The translations under genes were made by a program, and so were the position numbers. A stretch of 64,000 nt of DNA. Origin: Sphingomonas folli (GTDB lineage: Bacteria; Pseudomonadota; Alphaproteobacteria; Sphingomonadales; Sphingomonadaceae). The DNA is taken from contig NZ_JAHXZL010000003.1 in the NCBI RefSeq assembly GCF_019429525.1, forward strand, positions 62,001 to 126,000, in the 5' to 3' direction. The notes under the pieces were generated by a model. It had not been told where the DNA came from. It saw nothing but the letters and a program-made list of their open reading frames with translations, and ran no database searches. This document shows, piece after piece, positions 35,362 through 43,696 of this stretch. Every line of letters begins with the position of its first letter. Within the stretch, counting starts at the first letter, position 1.

Positions 35362-37125
35362 ATGGAGGAACGGCTCGCCGCGATCGGCCCACGGCTGCGG
35401 CGGCAGCTTGACCGGCTCTATGGACAGCACGGCGGCGCCGGGGCGCTGTGGGCAAGGACGGAGACGCTGCTGCGCGAGCGCTTCGCCGAGCGACACGCGG
35501 CGTTGCGCGCGCTGGATGAGGCGCGGCTGGCCGATCCGGACTGGTTCGTTCGCCCGGACATGCTGGGCTATTCCACCTATGTCGACCGCTACGCCGGCAC
35601 GGTGGCCGGGCTCGCGGCGCGGGTCGACCATCTCGAGTCGCTGGGGGTGCGCTACCTCCACCTGCTCGCGCTGCTCAAGGCGCGCGAGGGCGACAGCGAC
35701 GGCGGCTTCGCGGTGGCCGACTATCTCGCGGTCGAGCCGCGGCTGGGCACGATCGACGAGGTGGAGGCGCTCACCGCGCGGCTGCGCGCGGCGCGGATCA
35801 GCCTGTGCGTCGACCTCGCGCTCAACCACACCGCGGACGACCATCTCTGGGCCAAGGCGGCGCGAGCGGGCGATCCCTTCTACCGCGACTTCTACATCAC
35901 CGTGGACGCGGCCGAGGCGGCGGCGCGCGACGCCGAGCTGCCGCAGGTCTTCCCCGCCACCGCGCCGGGCAATTTCACCCATGTGCCCGCGATGGGCGGC
36001 CATGTCTGGACCACCTTCTACCCTTTCCAATGGGACCTGAACTGGCGCAATCCCGACGTCTTCCTGGCGATCCTCGACGTCGCGCTGCGGCTCGCCAACA
36101 GGGGCGTGGAGGCGTTCCGGCTCGACAGCATCGCCTTCCTGTGGAAGCGGCCGGGCAGCGACTGCCGCAACCTGCCCCAGACCCACTATATCGTCCGCGC
36201 GCTGCGCGCCGCGCTCGATATCGCCGCGCCCGCCACCTTGCTCAAGGCCGAGGCGATCGTGCCGACCGCGTTCGTGCCGCCCTATTTCGGCCTGGACGAG
36301 GGCGAGGGTTTCGAGCCCGAGTGCCATCTCGTCTACAACAACTCGCTGATGGTGGCGGGCTGGGTCGGGCTGGCGGAACAGTCGGCGGCGCTGCCCGCGG
36401 CGATCGTCGCTGCCAGCGGCGGGCTGCCGACCGGCGCCAACTGGCTGAGCTACGCGCGCTGCCACGACGATATCGGCTGGGGCTCGGTGCTTGGCGACCT
36501 GCGCGCGATCGACGCCGCGCCGGAGCGCCGCCTCGCCGCGGCGGCGCGGTTCCTCGAGGGAGTCGACGGCGGCTGGGCGCGCGGGGCGCCGTTCCAGGGA
36601 GACGGCGCGGTCCTGCACGGCAGCAACGGCACGATGGCCTCGCTCGCCGGGCTCGAGTCGGCGCGCGGCGAGGAGGAGCGTGAGGCGGCGTACCGACGGA
36701 TCGCGCTGCTCAACGCGCTGGCGATCGCGAGCGGTGGGCTGGCGACGACCTACATGGGCGACGAGCTGGGGCTGCTCAACGACTATGCCTATCGCGACGA
36801 CCCCGAGCGCGCGCACGAGGGCCGCTGGCTGCACCGGCCCGCGATGGACTGGGCGGCGCTCGATGACATCGCGGCGCGGCGGATCAGCGGTGACCTCCGC
36901 GCGCTGCGGGCGGCGCGCGTGGCGAGCGGCGGTGCGGGGGCGCCCGTGCTGGTCGAGACGGGCGCGGCGTCGCTGCTCGGTGTGGCGTGTGGGCACGACC
37001 GCGTGTTCCTCAACTTCGGCGCGGCGCCGGCAGCGCTCCCCGCGGCTGGACTCGATCGGCTGACCGGCGCAGCCTGCGACACCGCGCCGGCCTGGGGCGT
37101 GGTGTGGCTGGAGGGGCCGCGTTGA
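35362..37125 (+). CDS. Amylosucrase / sucrose hydrolase, GH13 subfamily 4
   Basis: A 587-residue cytoplasmic alpha-glucan-family enzyme that splits sucrose and may build amylose-like glucan. The catalytic triad is visible: nucleophile D255 (FRLDSIAF), acid/base E297 (LLKAEAIVP) and transition-state D369 (ARCHDDIGW). ALNHTADDH and the HDDIGW block match amylosucrases and the Xanthomonas SuxB hydrolase. Start ATG 35362 is chosen because AGGAGGG at 35349-35355 is ideally spaced, while it abuts the ATG at 35356. No signal peptide. It lies between LacI regulator and sugar MFS transporter. Hydrolase versus polymerase activity cannot be told from sequence. Confidence 0.9.
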   Translation: MEERLAAIGPRLRRQLDRLYGQHGGAGALWARTETLLRERFAERHAALRALDEARLADPDWFVRPDMLGYSTYVDRYAGTVAGLAARVDHLESLGVRYLHLLALLKAREGDSDGGFAVADYLAVEPRLGTIDEVEALTARLRAARISLCVDLALNHTADDHLWAKAARAGDPFYRDFYITVDAAEAAARDAELPQVFPATAPGNFTHVPAMGGHVWTTFYPFQWDLNWRNPDVFLAILDVALRLANRGVEAFRLDSIAFLWKRPGSDCRNLPQTHYIVRALRAALDIAAPATLLKAEAIVPTAFVPPYFGLDEGEGFEPECHLVYNNSLMVAGWVGLAEQSAALPAAIVAASGGLPTGANWLSYARCHDDIGWGSVLGDLRAIDAAPERRLAAAARFLEGVDGGWARGAPFQGDGAVLHGSNGTMASLAGLESARGEEEREAAYRRIALLNALAIASGGLATTYMGDELGLLNDYAYRDDPERAHEGRWLHRPAMDWAALDDIAARRISGDLRALRAARVASGGAGAPVLVETGAASLLGVACGHDRVFLNFGAAPAALPAAGLDRLTGAACDTAPAWGVVWLEGPR

Positions 37126-37327
37126 GGCACCTGGTCGGCACAAGGCGGTGGGCTGGACTGGCCCTCGATCCGCCCCCGCGCGGGAAGGTGGCGCGCGGCG
37201 CACGACGCGGGTGTGTCGACGCCGGGAAGTCCGCCGCCGTGGCCGCGTCACCCTCGCACCGGCCTGCGGGTCGCTCCCTCCCCTCCCCAGGGTGGACGAG
37301 AAGGATCTCCGCCCCGGACACCCCGCG

Positions 37328-38635
37328 ATGACGCGCCCGCGCCTCTCGCTCGCGCGGATCGTCGAGATGAACCTCGGCTTCCTCGGGCTGCAATTCTCCT
37401 TCGGGCTGCAGCAGGCCAATATGGCGCCGATCTACGGCTATCTCGGCGCTGACGAGGCGACGCTGCCGCTGCTGTGGCTCGCCGGGCCGGTCACCGGGCT
37501 GCTCGTCCAGCCGCTGATCGGCGCGATGAGCGATCGCACCGACTCGCGCCTCGGCCGCCGCACGCCCTATTTCCTCGTCGGCGCGGTGCTGTGCAGCCTG
37601 TGTCTGTTCGCGATGCCGTATAGTCGGGCGCTCTGGGTGGCGGCGAGCCTGTTGTGGATCCTCGACGCCGCCAACAACGTCACGATGGAGCCGTACCGCG
37701 CCTATGTCGGCGACCGGCTCGCGCCGGACCAGCGGCCCACCGGCTTCCTGACGCAATCGGCCTTCACCGGGCTGGCGCAGACGCTCTCCTATCTCGCGCC
37801 CAGCCTGCTGGTCTGGTTCGGCTTCGACAAAGACGCGGTCGACGCCAACGGCATCCCCGACATCACCCGGATCGCCTTCGTAATTGGCGCGCTACTCTCG
37901 CTGTCGACGATCCTGTGGTCGGTGTGGCGCGTCCCCGAGCTGCCGCTCCCGCCCGAGGAGCGCGCGCGGCTCGAGGCCGAGCCGCTGACGCTGCGCGCGG
38001 CGCTCGCCGATCTCCGCGCCGCGCTGGTCGAGATGCCGCGCCCGACGCGGCAGCTCGCGCTGGCGATGCTGTGCCAGTGGTACGCGATGTTCGCTTACTG
38101 GCAGTTCATCGCCTTCGCGCTCGCGCGATCGCTCCATGGCACCGCCGACGCGACCAGCCAGGCGTTCCGCGACACCGCGCTGACGGTCGGGCAACTCGGC
38201 GCCTTCTACAACGCGGTCGCCTTCGTCGCCGCGCTCGCGCTGGTGCCGCTCGCCAGGCGCCACGGCGCCAAGCGGGTCCACGCCTGCTGCCTCGCCGCCT
38301 CGGGCGCGGCGATGCTCGCGATTCCCGCGATCGGGCAGGAGACGTGGCTGTACCTCGCGATGATCGGGGTCGGGATCGGCTGGGCCGGGATGATGGGCAA
38401 TCCCTATGTCATGCTCACCGACATGATCCCGCCCGAGCGCAACGGCGTGTACATGGGCATCTTCAACATGTTCATCGTCATCCCGATGATGATCGAGAGC
38501 CTGTCGATCCCCTTGTTCTACCACAATCTGCTCGGCGGGGACGCGCGCGCGGTGCTGGTGCTCGCGGGGACACTGATGCTGCTCGGTGCGATCGCCACCG
38601 TGGCGGTGGGGCGCGGCGCCCGCGCGGCGGCGTAG
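37328..38635 (+). CDS. Sucrose-type MFS sugar transporter (SuxC/SLC45-like)
   Basis: A 435-residue permease of about 12 helices. The first helix carries NLGFLGLQFSFGLQQANMAP and loop 2-3 is GAMSDRTDSRLGRRTPYFLVG, the pattern of the sucrose-transporting SLC45/GPH-like group. It is followed by a long cytoplasmic loop (about residues 190-235). It probably imports sucrose across the inner membrane for the preceding amylosucrase. ATG 37328 is the first start fitting the membrane domain; a long upstream extension is not credible. Confidence 0.88.
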   Translation: MTRPRLSLARIVEMNLGFLGLQFSFGLQQANMAPIYGYLGADEATLPLLWLAGPVTGLLVQPLIGAMSDRTDSRLGRRTPYFLVGAVLCSLCLFAMPYSRALWVAASLLWILDAANNVTMEPYRAYVGDRLAPDQRPTGFLTQSAFTGLAQTLSYLAPSLLVWFGFDKDAVDANGIPDITRIAFVIGALLSLSTILWSVWRVPELPLPPEERARLEAEPLTLRAALADLRAALVEMPRPTRQLALAMLCQWYAMFAYWQFIAFALARSLHGTADATSQAFRDTALTVGQLGAFYNAVAFVAALALVPLARRHGAKRVHACCLAASGAAMLAIPAIGQETWLYLAMIGVGIGWAGMMGNPYVMLTDMIPPERNGVYMGIFNMFIVIPMMIESLSIPLFYHNLLGGDARAVLVLAGTLMLLGAIATVAVGRGARAAA

Positions 38636-38703
38636 CCGCGCCGCCACCTCGGCGCGTCGATCCGCGCGTTGCGCGTCGGGTGATAATATATCATTAGGCG
38701 ATC

Positions 38704-39843
38704 ATGCCGCAGCTGACCGCCTCACCTTTCGCCCAGGCACCCTCGCGCGCGGTGCCGCGCGCACGGCTCGGTTCGATCGACGCACTCCGCGGACTGGTCA
38801 TGCTGCTGATGCTGGCGGACCACACGCGCGAGTATTTCTTCCTGAGCGCGCCGGTCAGCGACCCGATGGACCTGCGCGCCGCCACGCCCGGCCTGGTCGC
38901 GGCCCGGCTCGCGGCGCATCTGTGCGCGCCGGTGTTCATCGCGCTCGCGGGCGTCTCGGCGTGGCTGTACGGCGCGGTCCGGCCGCGCGCGGCGACCGCC
39001 CGCTTCCTGCTCGAGCGGGGCCTGTTCCTGCTGCTGCTCGAGCTGACCTTGGTGAGCTTCGCCTGGAGCTTCTCGCTCGCGCCGACGATGATCTACCTGC
39101 AGGTGATCTGGGCTATCGGCTGGTCGATGATCGCGCTGGCCGGGCTACTGTGGCTGCCCCGCGCCGCGCTCGTGGCGGTCGCGGTCGCCTTGGTCGCGGG
39201 GCATAATCTGCTCGACCCGGTGCGGCTCGGCGCCGCCCACCCGTTCCATCCGATCTGGGCGATGCTCCACCAGCGCGACCTGATCGCGCTGGGCGGCGGG
39301 GTGACCGCGCGGACCTCCTACCCGGTGCTGCCCTGGGTCGGGGTGATCGCGCTCGGCTATGCGATCGGCCCGTGGTTCCGCGCCGCCCCGGAGCGGCGCC
39401 GGCGCGCGCTCGCGGTGACGGGGGCGCTGCTGCTGCTCGCCTTCGCGCTCTTGCGCGTGCTGAACCGCTACGGCGAACCGGTGCCGTGGCACCCGGGCGC
39501 GACTCCGCTGCTGACGCTCCTCTCTTTGCTCAACGTGACCAAATATCCGCCGTCGCTGGACTTCCTGCTGCTGACGCTCGGCCTGGGCGCGCTGCTGCTG
39601 GCCGCCTTCGAGGAGCGCGCGCCGGGCTGGCTGGCGGTGCTGGGCGGTGCGCCGATGTTCTTCTACCTGCTCCACCTCTACGCGCTGCACCTGCTGTCGC
39701 TCGCGGTGGGCGGGCGCGAGCTGCCGACGATCGGCCAGGTCTGGCTGCTCGCCGCCGCGGTCGCACCGCCGCTGTGGTGGGCGACGCGCTGGTTCGCGGG
39801 CGTGAAGCGCCGCAGCGCGAGCCGCTGGCTGCGCTTCTTCTGA
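38704..39843 (+). CDS. DUF1624/heparan-glucosaminide N-acetyltransferase-like membrane protein
   Basis: A 379-residue protein with about ten membrane helices. The family block SIDALRGLVMLLMLADHTREYFF near residues 23-45 includes the conserved His of the acyltransferase-like group, and MFFYLLHLYALHLLSLAVGG lies near the C-terminus. Families of this fold transfer acyl groups across membranes, but the substrate is unknown. Ribosome site is weak; ATG 38704 is the first start fitting. It follows the sucrose transporter by 68 bases and faces a convergent gene. No functional claim beyond the family. Confidence 0.7.
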   Translation: MPQLTASPFAQAPSRAVPRARLGSIDALRGLVMLLMLADHTREYFFLSAPVSDPMDLRAATPGLVAARLAAHLCAPVFIALAGVSAWLYGAVRPRAATARFLLERGLFLLLLELTLVSFAWSFSLAPTMIYLQVIWAIGWSMIALAGLLWLPRAALVAVAVALVAGHNLLDPVRLGAAHPFHPIWAMLHQRDLIALGGGVTARTSYPVLPWVGVIALGYAIGPWFRAAPERRRRALAVTGALLLLAFALLRVLNRYGEPVPWHPGATPLLTLLSLLNVTKYPPSLDFLLLTLGLGALLLAAFEERAPGWLAVLGGAPMFFYLLHLYALHLLSLAVGGRELPTIGQVWLLAAAVAPPLWWATRWFAGVKRRSASRWLRFF

Positions 39844-39870
39844 CCGAGCAGCACGGACGCGGCCGCGCGG

Positions 39871-39892
39871 GCGACGCGGAGAGAGGCGTCGC
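39871..39892. terminator. Hairpin between convergent genes
   Basis: GCGACGC (39871-39877) and GCGTCGC (39886-39892) form a 7-bp stem with an 8-base loop between the acyltransferase-like gene and the convergent FrhB-like gene. No T-run follows, so intrinsic termination is uncertain. Confidence 0.3.
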
Positions 39893-39961
39893 GGTCGACG
39901 TGGCTCTCGTACGCCCGCGACGGACACCGCTGCGCGGCGGACCCATCGCCCTCGCGTGATC

Positions 39962-41347
39962 CTACTGACGCCGCGCGTCCGGCAGCGCGCGGTCGATCCA
40001 GCCGCCCAGCCGCCCGTGCGACCAGGCGAGCGCGCGATACATCGCCAGCACCGGTCGCGCCCAGCGCAGGTACAACCCCGGCATCCCCGTCCGCGCCGAC
40101 AGCCACGCCAGCCGGTGGCTCCAGCGCGCGATGCCGGCGCGTGTGCGATAGACCAGCCGGCGCCGCAGCGGCAGCGCGCGCGCGTCCGGCGCGACGCGCT
40201 TGCGCTTGGCGACTCCGCCGCGCCAGCGCCGCCACGTCAGCCGATAGGCCAGCCCCTCGCGGCGGTGGCGGAAGCCCGCCGCCTGGGTCGCCTCGACGAA
40301 GGCGGCGTCGACCTCCTCGAGCATGAGCCGCCCGTCCGCCACCGCGGCGCGGATCAGCCCGTCGACCAGCGGGGTGCGCGCCACCACCACGTTGGTGCCG
40401 CGCCCGTCGGACGAATAGGGCTCGACCCAGGCGTCACCGAACGCGACGTCGGCGGTCTCGGCGACGACGTCGTCGCACATGTCGCACGCGCTGTTCTGGA
40501 AGAAGCCCGCGCCCCAGTCGCCGTCGGCGAGGTGCCACCAGTCCTCGGCGCGCGCGCTGCCGTCGTCGAGCGTGAGGTGCGCGCGATACCAATTGGCCGG
40601 CCGCCCCGCGTCCTTGATGCGATAGTCGACCGCGCGCACGCGCTCGGGCGGCGCGCCGAGCTGCCACGCGAAGCTGTCCACCAGCCGCGCGCTCTTCTGA
40701 TGCCCGCAGAACAGCCCGAGCACGTGCGGCACGCGCTCGCGCAGCACGGGGTCGCGCGCGCGCTCCAGCTGGATCATCTTGGCGAAGCACGGCACCGCGA
40801 CGATCGCATACCGCCCCGGTGTGGCGCGGATCGCGCGCAGCATCGCGGAGAGTTCTACCGGATAATAGCGCGACTTCGCGCCCGTCAGCAGCGACTCGGC
40901 GTCGCGCGACAGCCGATAGGCGAAATGGCGACCGTCCTCCTGCGGCGCCGCGACCGGCGCGACATGCGCCACCGCGTCGACCGCGCCGGTGCGGAGCAGC
41001 TCGGCGGCGACCCAGCTCACCATGCCGCCCGAGCTGCCCGACTCGCGCCACGCGCCCTCGGCGACATGGCCGACCCAGGTCGATTCGTGCCGGCCGAGCA
41101 GGGGCGTCGACCGCGGCGCCGCGGGGAAGCGCTCGGCCGCGATCACGTCCTCGTCGCGCGCGTGCGGGGAGAAGGGGCAGCACCGCGCGAACTCGTCCGA
41201 CGCGGTCGCGGCGAAGGCGCCCGCGGGCTTCCACGTGCCGTAGCGGTCCCACGCCATCGCGCCCGCGGGCACGTCGGCCGCGCAGCCGCCGCAGCCGATG
41301 CACAGCCCCGAGCGCACCACGTCGCGCGGCGCGAGCGGCTCAGCCAA
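39962..41347 (-). CDS. FrhB/FdhB-like iron-sulfur oxidoreductase (coenzyme F420 hydrogenase beta-type)
   Basis: A protein of about 461 residues. The N-terminal [Fe-S] motif SGLCIGCGGCAADVP is followed by FARCCPFS, IVAVPCFAKMIQLER, GLFCGHQKS and SACDMCDDVVAETADVAFGDAW, the ordered cysteine blocks of the FrhB_FdhB C-terminal family. In bacteria such proteins often sit in exopolysaccharide loci, and a redox role on a cofactor or modified sugar is possible. It is paired with a pyruvyl transferase gene (8-base overlap at a TTG start, 41347; GTG 41320 is an alternative). No glycosyltransferase is adjacent, so its pathway is open. No membrane helix is seen. Confidence 0.7.
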   Translation of the reverse strand: MAEPLAPRDVVRSGLCIGCGGCAADVPAGAMAWDRYGTWKPAGAFAATASDEFARCCPFSPHARDEDVIAAERFPAAPRSTPLLGRHESTWVGHVAEGAWRESGSSGGMVSWVAAELLRTGAVDAVAHVAPVAAPQEDGRHFAYRLSRDAESLLTGAKSRYYPVELSAMLRAIRATPGRYAIVAVPCFAKMIQLERARDPVLRERVPHVLGLFCGHQKSARLVDSFAWQLGAPPERVRAVDYRIKDAGRPANWYRAHLTLDDGSARAEDWWHLADGDWGAGFFQNSACDMCDDVVAETADVAFGDAWVEPYSSDGRGTNVVVARTPLVDGLIRAAVADGRLMLEEVDAAFVEATQAAGFRHRREGLAYRLTWRRWRGGVAKRKRVAPDARALPLRRRLVYRTRAGIARWSHRLAWLSARTGMPGLYLRWARPVLAMYRALAWSHGRLGGWIDRALPDARRQ

Positions 41348-42413
41348 GCGCGTGGCGCAGATAGGCGAGCGAGTCGGCGCGCAGCCCCTCGATCCGCTCG
41401 TACACCGCCGGCGCGGGCGGGGCGCCGAGCAGCGAGTCATAGTCCGCCGCCGTGAGATCGGGGGCGACGATGTGGCGGCGCGCGTCGAGCGCGACGGCGA
41501 GGTCGCGCACCTTGTTGAAGCGGTAGGGCGAAGGCGCGGTGACGAAGGGCGTGCGGTTGTTGAGCGCGAAGACGCAGCCGTGGAAGAAGTTCGTCACCAG
41601 CGCGCTGGCGCCCGCGGCGCGCTGCGCGAATTCCTCTGGGCCAGCGGCGATGTCCTGCTCGTCGGCCCAGTCGTTGCGATAGCCGATGCTCACCAGCCGC
41701 ACGCCGCTGCGCCGGCTCCAGTCACGCATCTGGCGCTGCAACCAGTCGGGGAAGCCGTGGCCGTAGACCAGGGCATAGCCGCCCTGCCCCGAGGGCGGCG
41801 CGGCGGCGTGGACGCGGTCGCCGAACTGGAGCACCGGGTCGAGCACCAGCGGTGGCGTCGCGCCCAGCGCGGTCTGCACCAGCGAGCGCGAGTTGGCGTC
41901 GCGCACCGAGACGGCGGTGAAGCGGCGTAGCTTGGCGGCCCAGTCGTCCGAGATACCGTCGGCGGCGTCGTGGTTACCGAAGCTGGCGGCGTAGGAGACC
42001 AGTCGCGGCGCGCTCAGCCCCTCGCCGAAGAAGATCGGCGCCCCACCATACCAGGGATGGCAGAAGTTCCACACCTCGTCGCTGCCGACCACGATCGCGT
42101 CATAGCCGCTGGTGTCGGGCCGATGCAGCGGGAAGCGCGGCGATTGCGGCAGGCGATCGAAGGCGGCGACGAACTTGCGACCCTTGAGTTTATAGGCGGG
42201 CAGGTCCGCGCGACGAGTGCGCTCGGGCAGGGTCGGCTGGAAGGAGCAGCGCCACTCCGCGCGCGCGACCTGGTCGCTGTGATGGTCGAGCAGCCGCGCG
42301 TCATGCCCGAGCGAGCGCAACCCCTCGGCCAAGCAGCGCGCCTGCCAGTAGGAGCCGTAGTTGATGCAGCGGTGGAAGGTCAGGATGCCGACCCTGCGCG
42401 GTATAACGGTCAT
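41340..42413 (-). CDS. Polysaccharide pyruvyl transferase family protein
   Basis: A 357-residue protein of the WcaK/CsaB family, which attaches pyruvate ketals to sugars of exopolysaccharides or cell-wall polymers. Recognisable blocks are RVGILTFHRCINYGSYWQARCL at the start, DAIVVGSDEVWN, LVSYAASFG, FTAVSVRDANSRSL and TNFFHGCVFALNNRTPFV. The last holds the family His and Gly of the nucleotide/PEP site. It forms a two-gene operon with the FrhB-like protein downstream. The acceptor is unknown. No signal peptide is present, so it acts in the cytoplasm. Confidence 0.88.
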   Translation of the reverse strand: MTVIPRRVGILTFHRCINYGSYWQARCLAEGLRSLGHDARLLDHHSDQVARAEWRCSFQPTLPERTRRADLPAYKLKGRKFVAAFDRLPQSPRFPLHRPDTSGYDAIVVGSDEVWNFCHPWYGGAPIFFGEGLSAPRLVSYAASFGNHDAADGISDDWAAKLRRFTAVSVRDANSRSLVQTALGATPPLVLDPVLQFGDRVHAAAPPSGQGGYALVYGHGFPDWLQRQMRDWSRRSGVRLVSIGYRNDWADEQDIAAGPEEFAQRAAGASALVTNFFHGCVFALNNRTPFVTAPSPYRFNKVRDLAVALDARRHIVAPDLTAADYDSLLGAPPAPAVYERIEGLRADSLAYLRHALG

Positions 42414-42450
42414 TGCGGAAATAATCGCTCTCAGGTCAGTGGGTTCCGCT

Positions 42451-42479
42451 GATCCTCCCCGGCACGCGGGAGGGTTACC
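42451..42479. repeat. CCTCCCC-type repeat, partial copy
   Basis: GATCCTCCCCGGCACGCGGG followed by AGGGTTACC repeats the outer end of the two large palindromes at 10591 and 26933, but the rest is missing. It lies in the gap before the Nudix gene stop at 42480. Confidence 0.5.
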
Positions 42480-43019
42480 TCATCCCAGCAGGCCGTCGGC
42501 CAGCAGCAACAGCATCTTGACGTCCATCGCCACGCCCTGGGTGCGCTTCGCGAGCACGAAGCGCGACAGCTCGGCGCGCGGCACGAGATGCACCTCGATG
42601 TCCTCGTCCGCCTCGCCGCCACCAGGTCCGACCTTCTCCAGCTCGTGCGCGCGCACCAGCGTGAAGCCCTCGCTGTTCATCCCCGGCGACGAGTAGAAGA
42701 AGCCCAGCTCCTCGATCCGTCCGGGGCGGTAGCCGGTCTCCTCCTCCAGCTCGCGCGCGGCGCCCGCGGCGACCGCCTCGCCCGCGGTCTCGTCGCCGAT
42801 CAGCCCGGCGGGCAGCTCGAGGCAGCGGCGCCCCAGCGGGACGCGATATTGCTCGACCAGCACGACCCGGTCGGCGTCGTCGATCGCGACGATCACCGCC
42901 GCCTGGATGCCGTTGCGGCGTGCGACATATTCCCACTGCCCCTGGGTCTTCACCTCGATGTAGCGGCCCGCCCAGACGGTCTCGGCGGGGGCGTCGGCGT
43001 CGCGGTGCGGCTTGGTCAT
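42480..43019 (-). CDS. Nudix hydrolase (ADP-ribose pyrophosphatase type)
   Basis: A 179-residue protein. The Nudix box is clear: G-x5-E-x7-REL-x-EE-x-G as GDETAGEAVAAGAARELEEE then TGY. The residues GRRCLELPAGLIG and the following GFFYSSPGMNSEGFTL are typical of ADP-ribose/GDP-mannose pyrophosphatases. It would hydrolyse nucleoside-diphosphate sugars such as ADP-ribose in the cytoplasm. Adjacent to but not coupled with mscL, which is divergent. Confidence 0.88.
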   Translation of the reverse strand: MTKPHRDADAPAETVWAGRYIEVKTQGQWEYVARRNGIQAAVIVAIDDADRVVLVEQYRVPLGRRCLELPAGLIGDETAGEAVAAGAARELEEETGYRPGRIEELGFFYSSPGMNSEGFTLVRAHELEKVGPGGGEADEDIEVHLVPRAELSRFVLAKRTQGVAMDVKMLLLLADGLLG

Positions 43020-43140
43020 GCGGATCTCGCTCGGTGCTGGCGTCGGGAGATGTCCCTCTAGGTCAGCGCCGCGCCTTGGCGAAGCGCCAATCCGCCATTA
43101 ACCTAGATCGACCCGCAGCCGGAGCGACAGGGAGACGATT

Positions 43141-43635
43141 ATGTTGAAGGATTTCAGAGCATTCATCGCTCGAGGCAATGTGCTCGACCTGGCGGTCGGC
43201 GTGATCATCGGCGGCGCCTTCGCCACCATCACCAAGTCGCTGACCGACGACATCATCATGCCGATCGTCGGCGCGCTCTTCGGGGGGTTCGATTTCTCGA
43301 GCTATTTCGTGGTGCTCGGCAAGGTGCCCGCGAGCTACAAGGGATCGCTCGAGAGCTACGCCCAGCTCAAGGCGGCGGGCGTGCCGCTGTTCGGCTACGG
43401 CGAGTTCATCACCGTGGTGATCAACTTCATCATCCTCGCCTTCATCGTCTTCCTGCTGATGCGCAGCGTGAACCGCGTGATCGCCGCGGCCGAGCGCGAG
43501 AAGAAGGAGGGCACCGCCGAGCCCGCCGCCGAGCCCGCCGAGGTGGCGCTGCTGCGCGAGATCCGCGACGAGCTGCGCGCCGGCACGGCGACAGGGACGG
43601 CCACCGGCACGCGCACCCCGCCCCCGCTGGTCTGA
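43141..43635 (+). CDS. mscL: Large-conductance mechanosensitive channel
   Basis: A 164-residue MscL: start MLKDFRAFIARGNVLDLAVG, TM1 GVIIGGAFATITKSLTDDII, extracellular loop, TM2 (FITVVINFIILAFIVFLLMR), then a charged cytoplasmic helix. It opens on hypo-osmotic shock. The C-terminal tail carries an ATGTATGT-like repeat, longer than in E. coli. A clean GGAG-type ribosome site (GGGAGACG) precedes ATG 43141. Confidence 0.95.
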   Translation: MLKDFRAFIARGNVLDLAVGVIIGGAFATITKSLTDDIIMPIVGALFGGFDFSSYFVVLGKVPASYKGSLESYAQLKAAGVPLFGYGEFITVVINFIILAFIVFLLMRSVNRVIAAAEREKKEGTAEPAAEPAEVALLREIRDELRAGTATGTATGTRTPPPLV

Positions 43636-43646
43636 CCCGACACCCG

Positions 43647-43681
43647 CCGCGGCGCTCCCCTCGACTGGGAGAGCGCCGCGG
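43647..43681. terminator. Strong hairpin, probable bidirectional terminator
   Basis: CCGCGGCGCT (43647-43656) and AGCGCCGCGG (43672-43681) form a perfect 10-bp GC stem with an inner CCC/GGG extension. It lies between mscL and the convergent permease. There is no T-run. Confidence 0.55.
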
Positions 43682-43696
43682 CCGTCCCGGCTTCAC

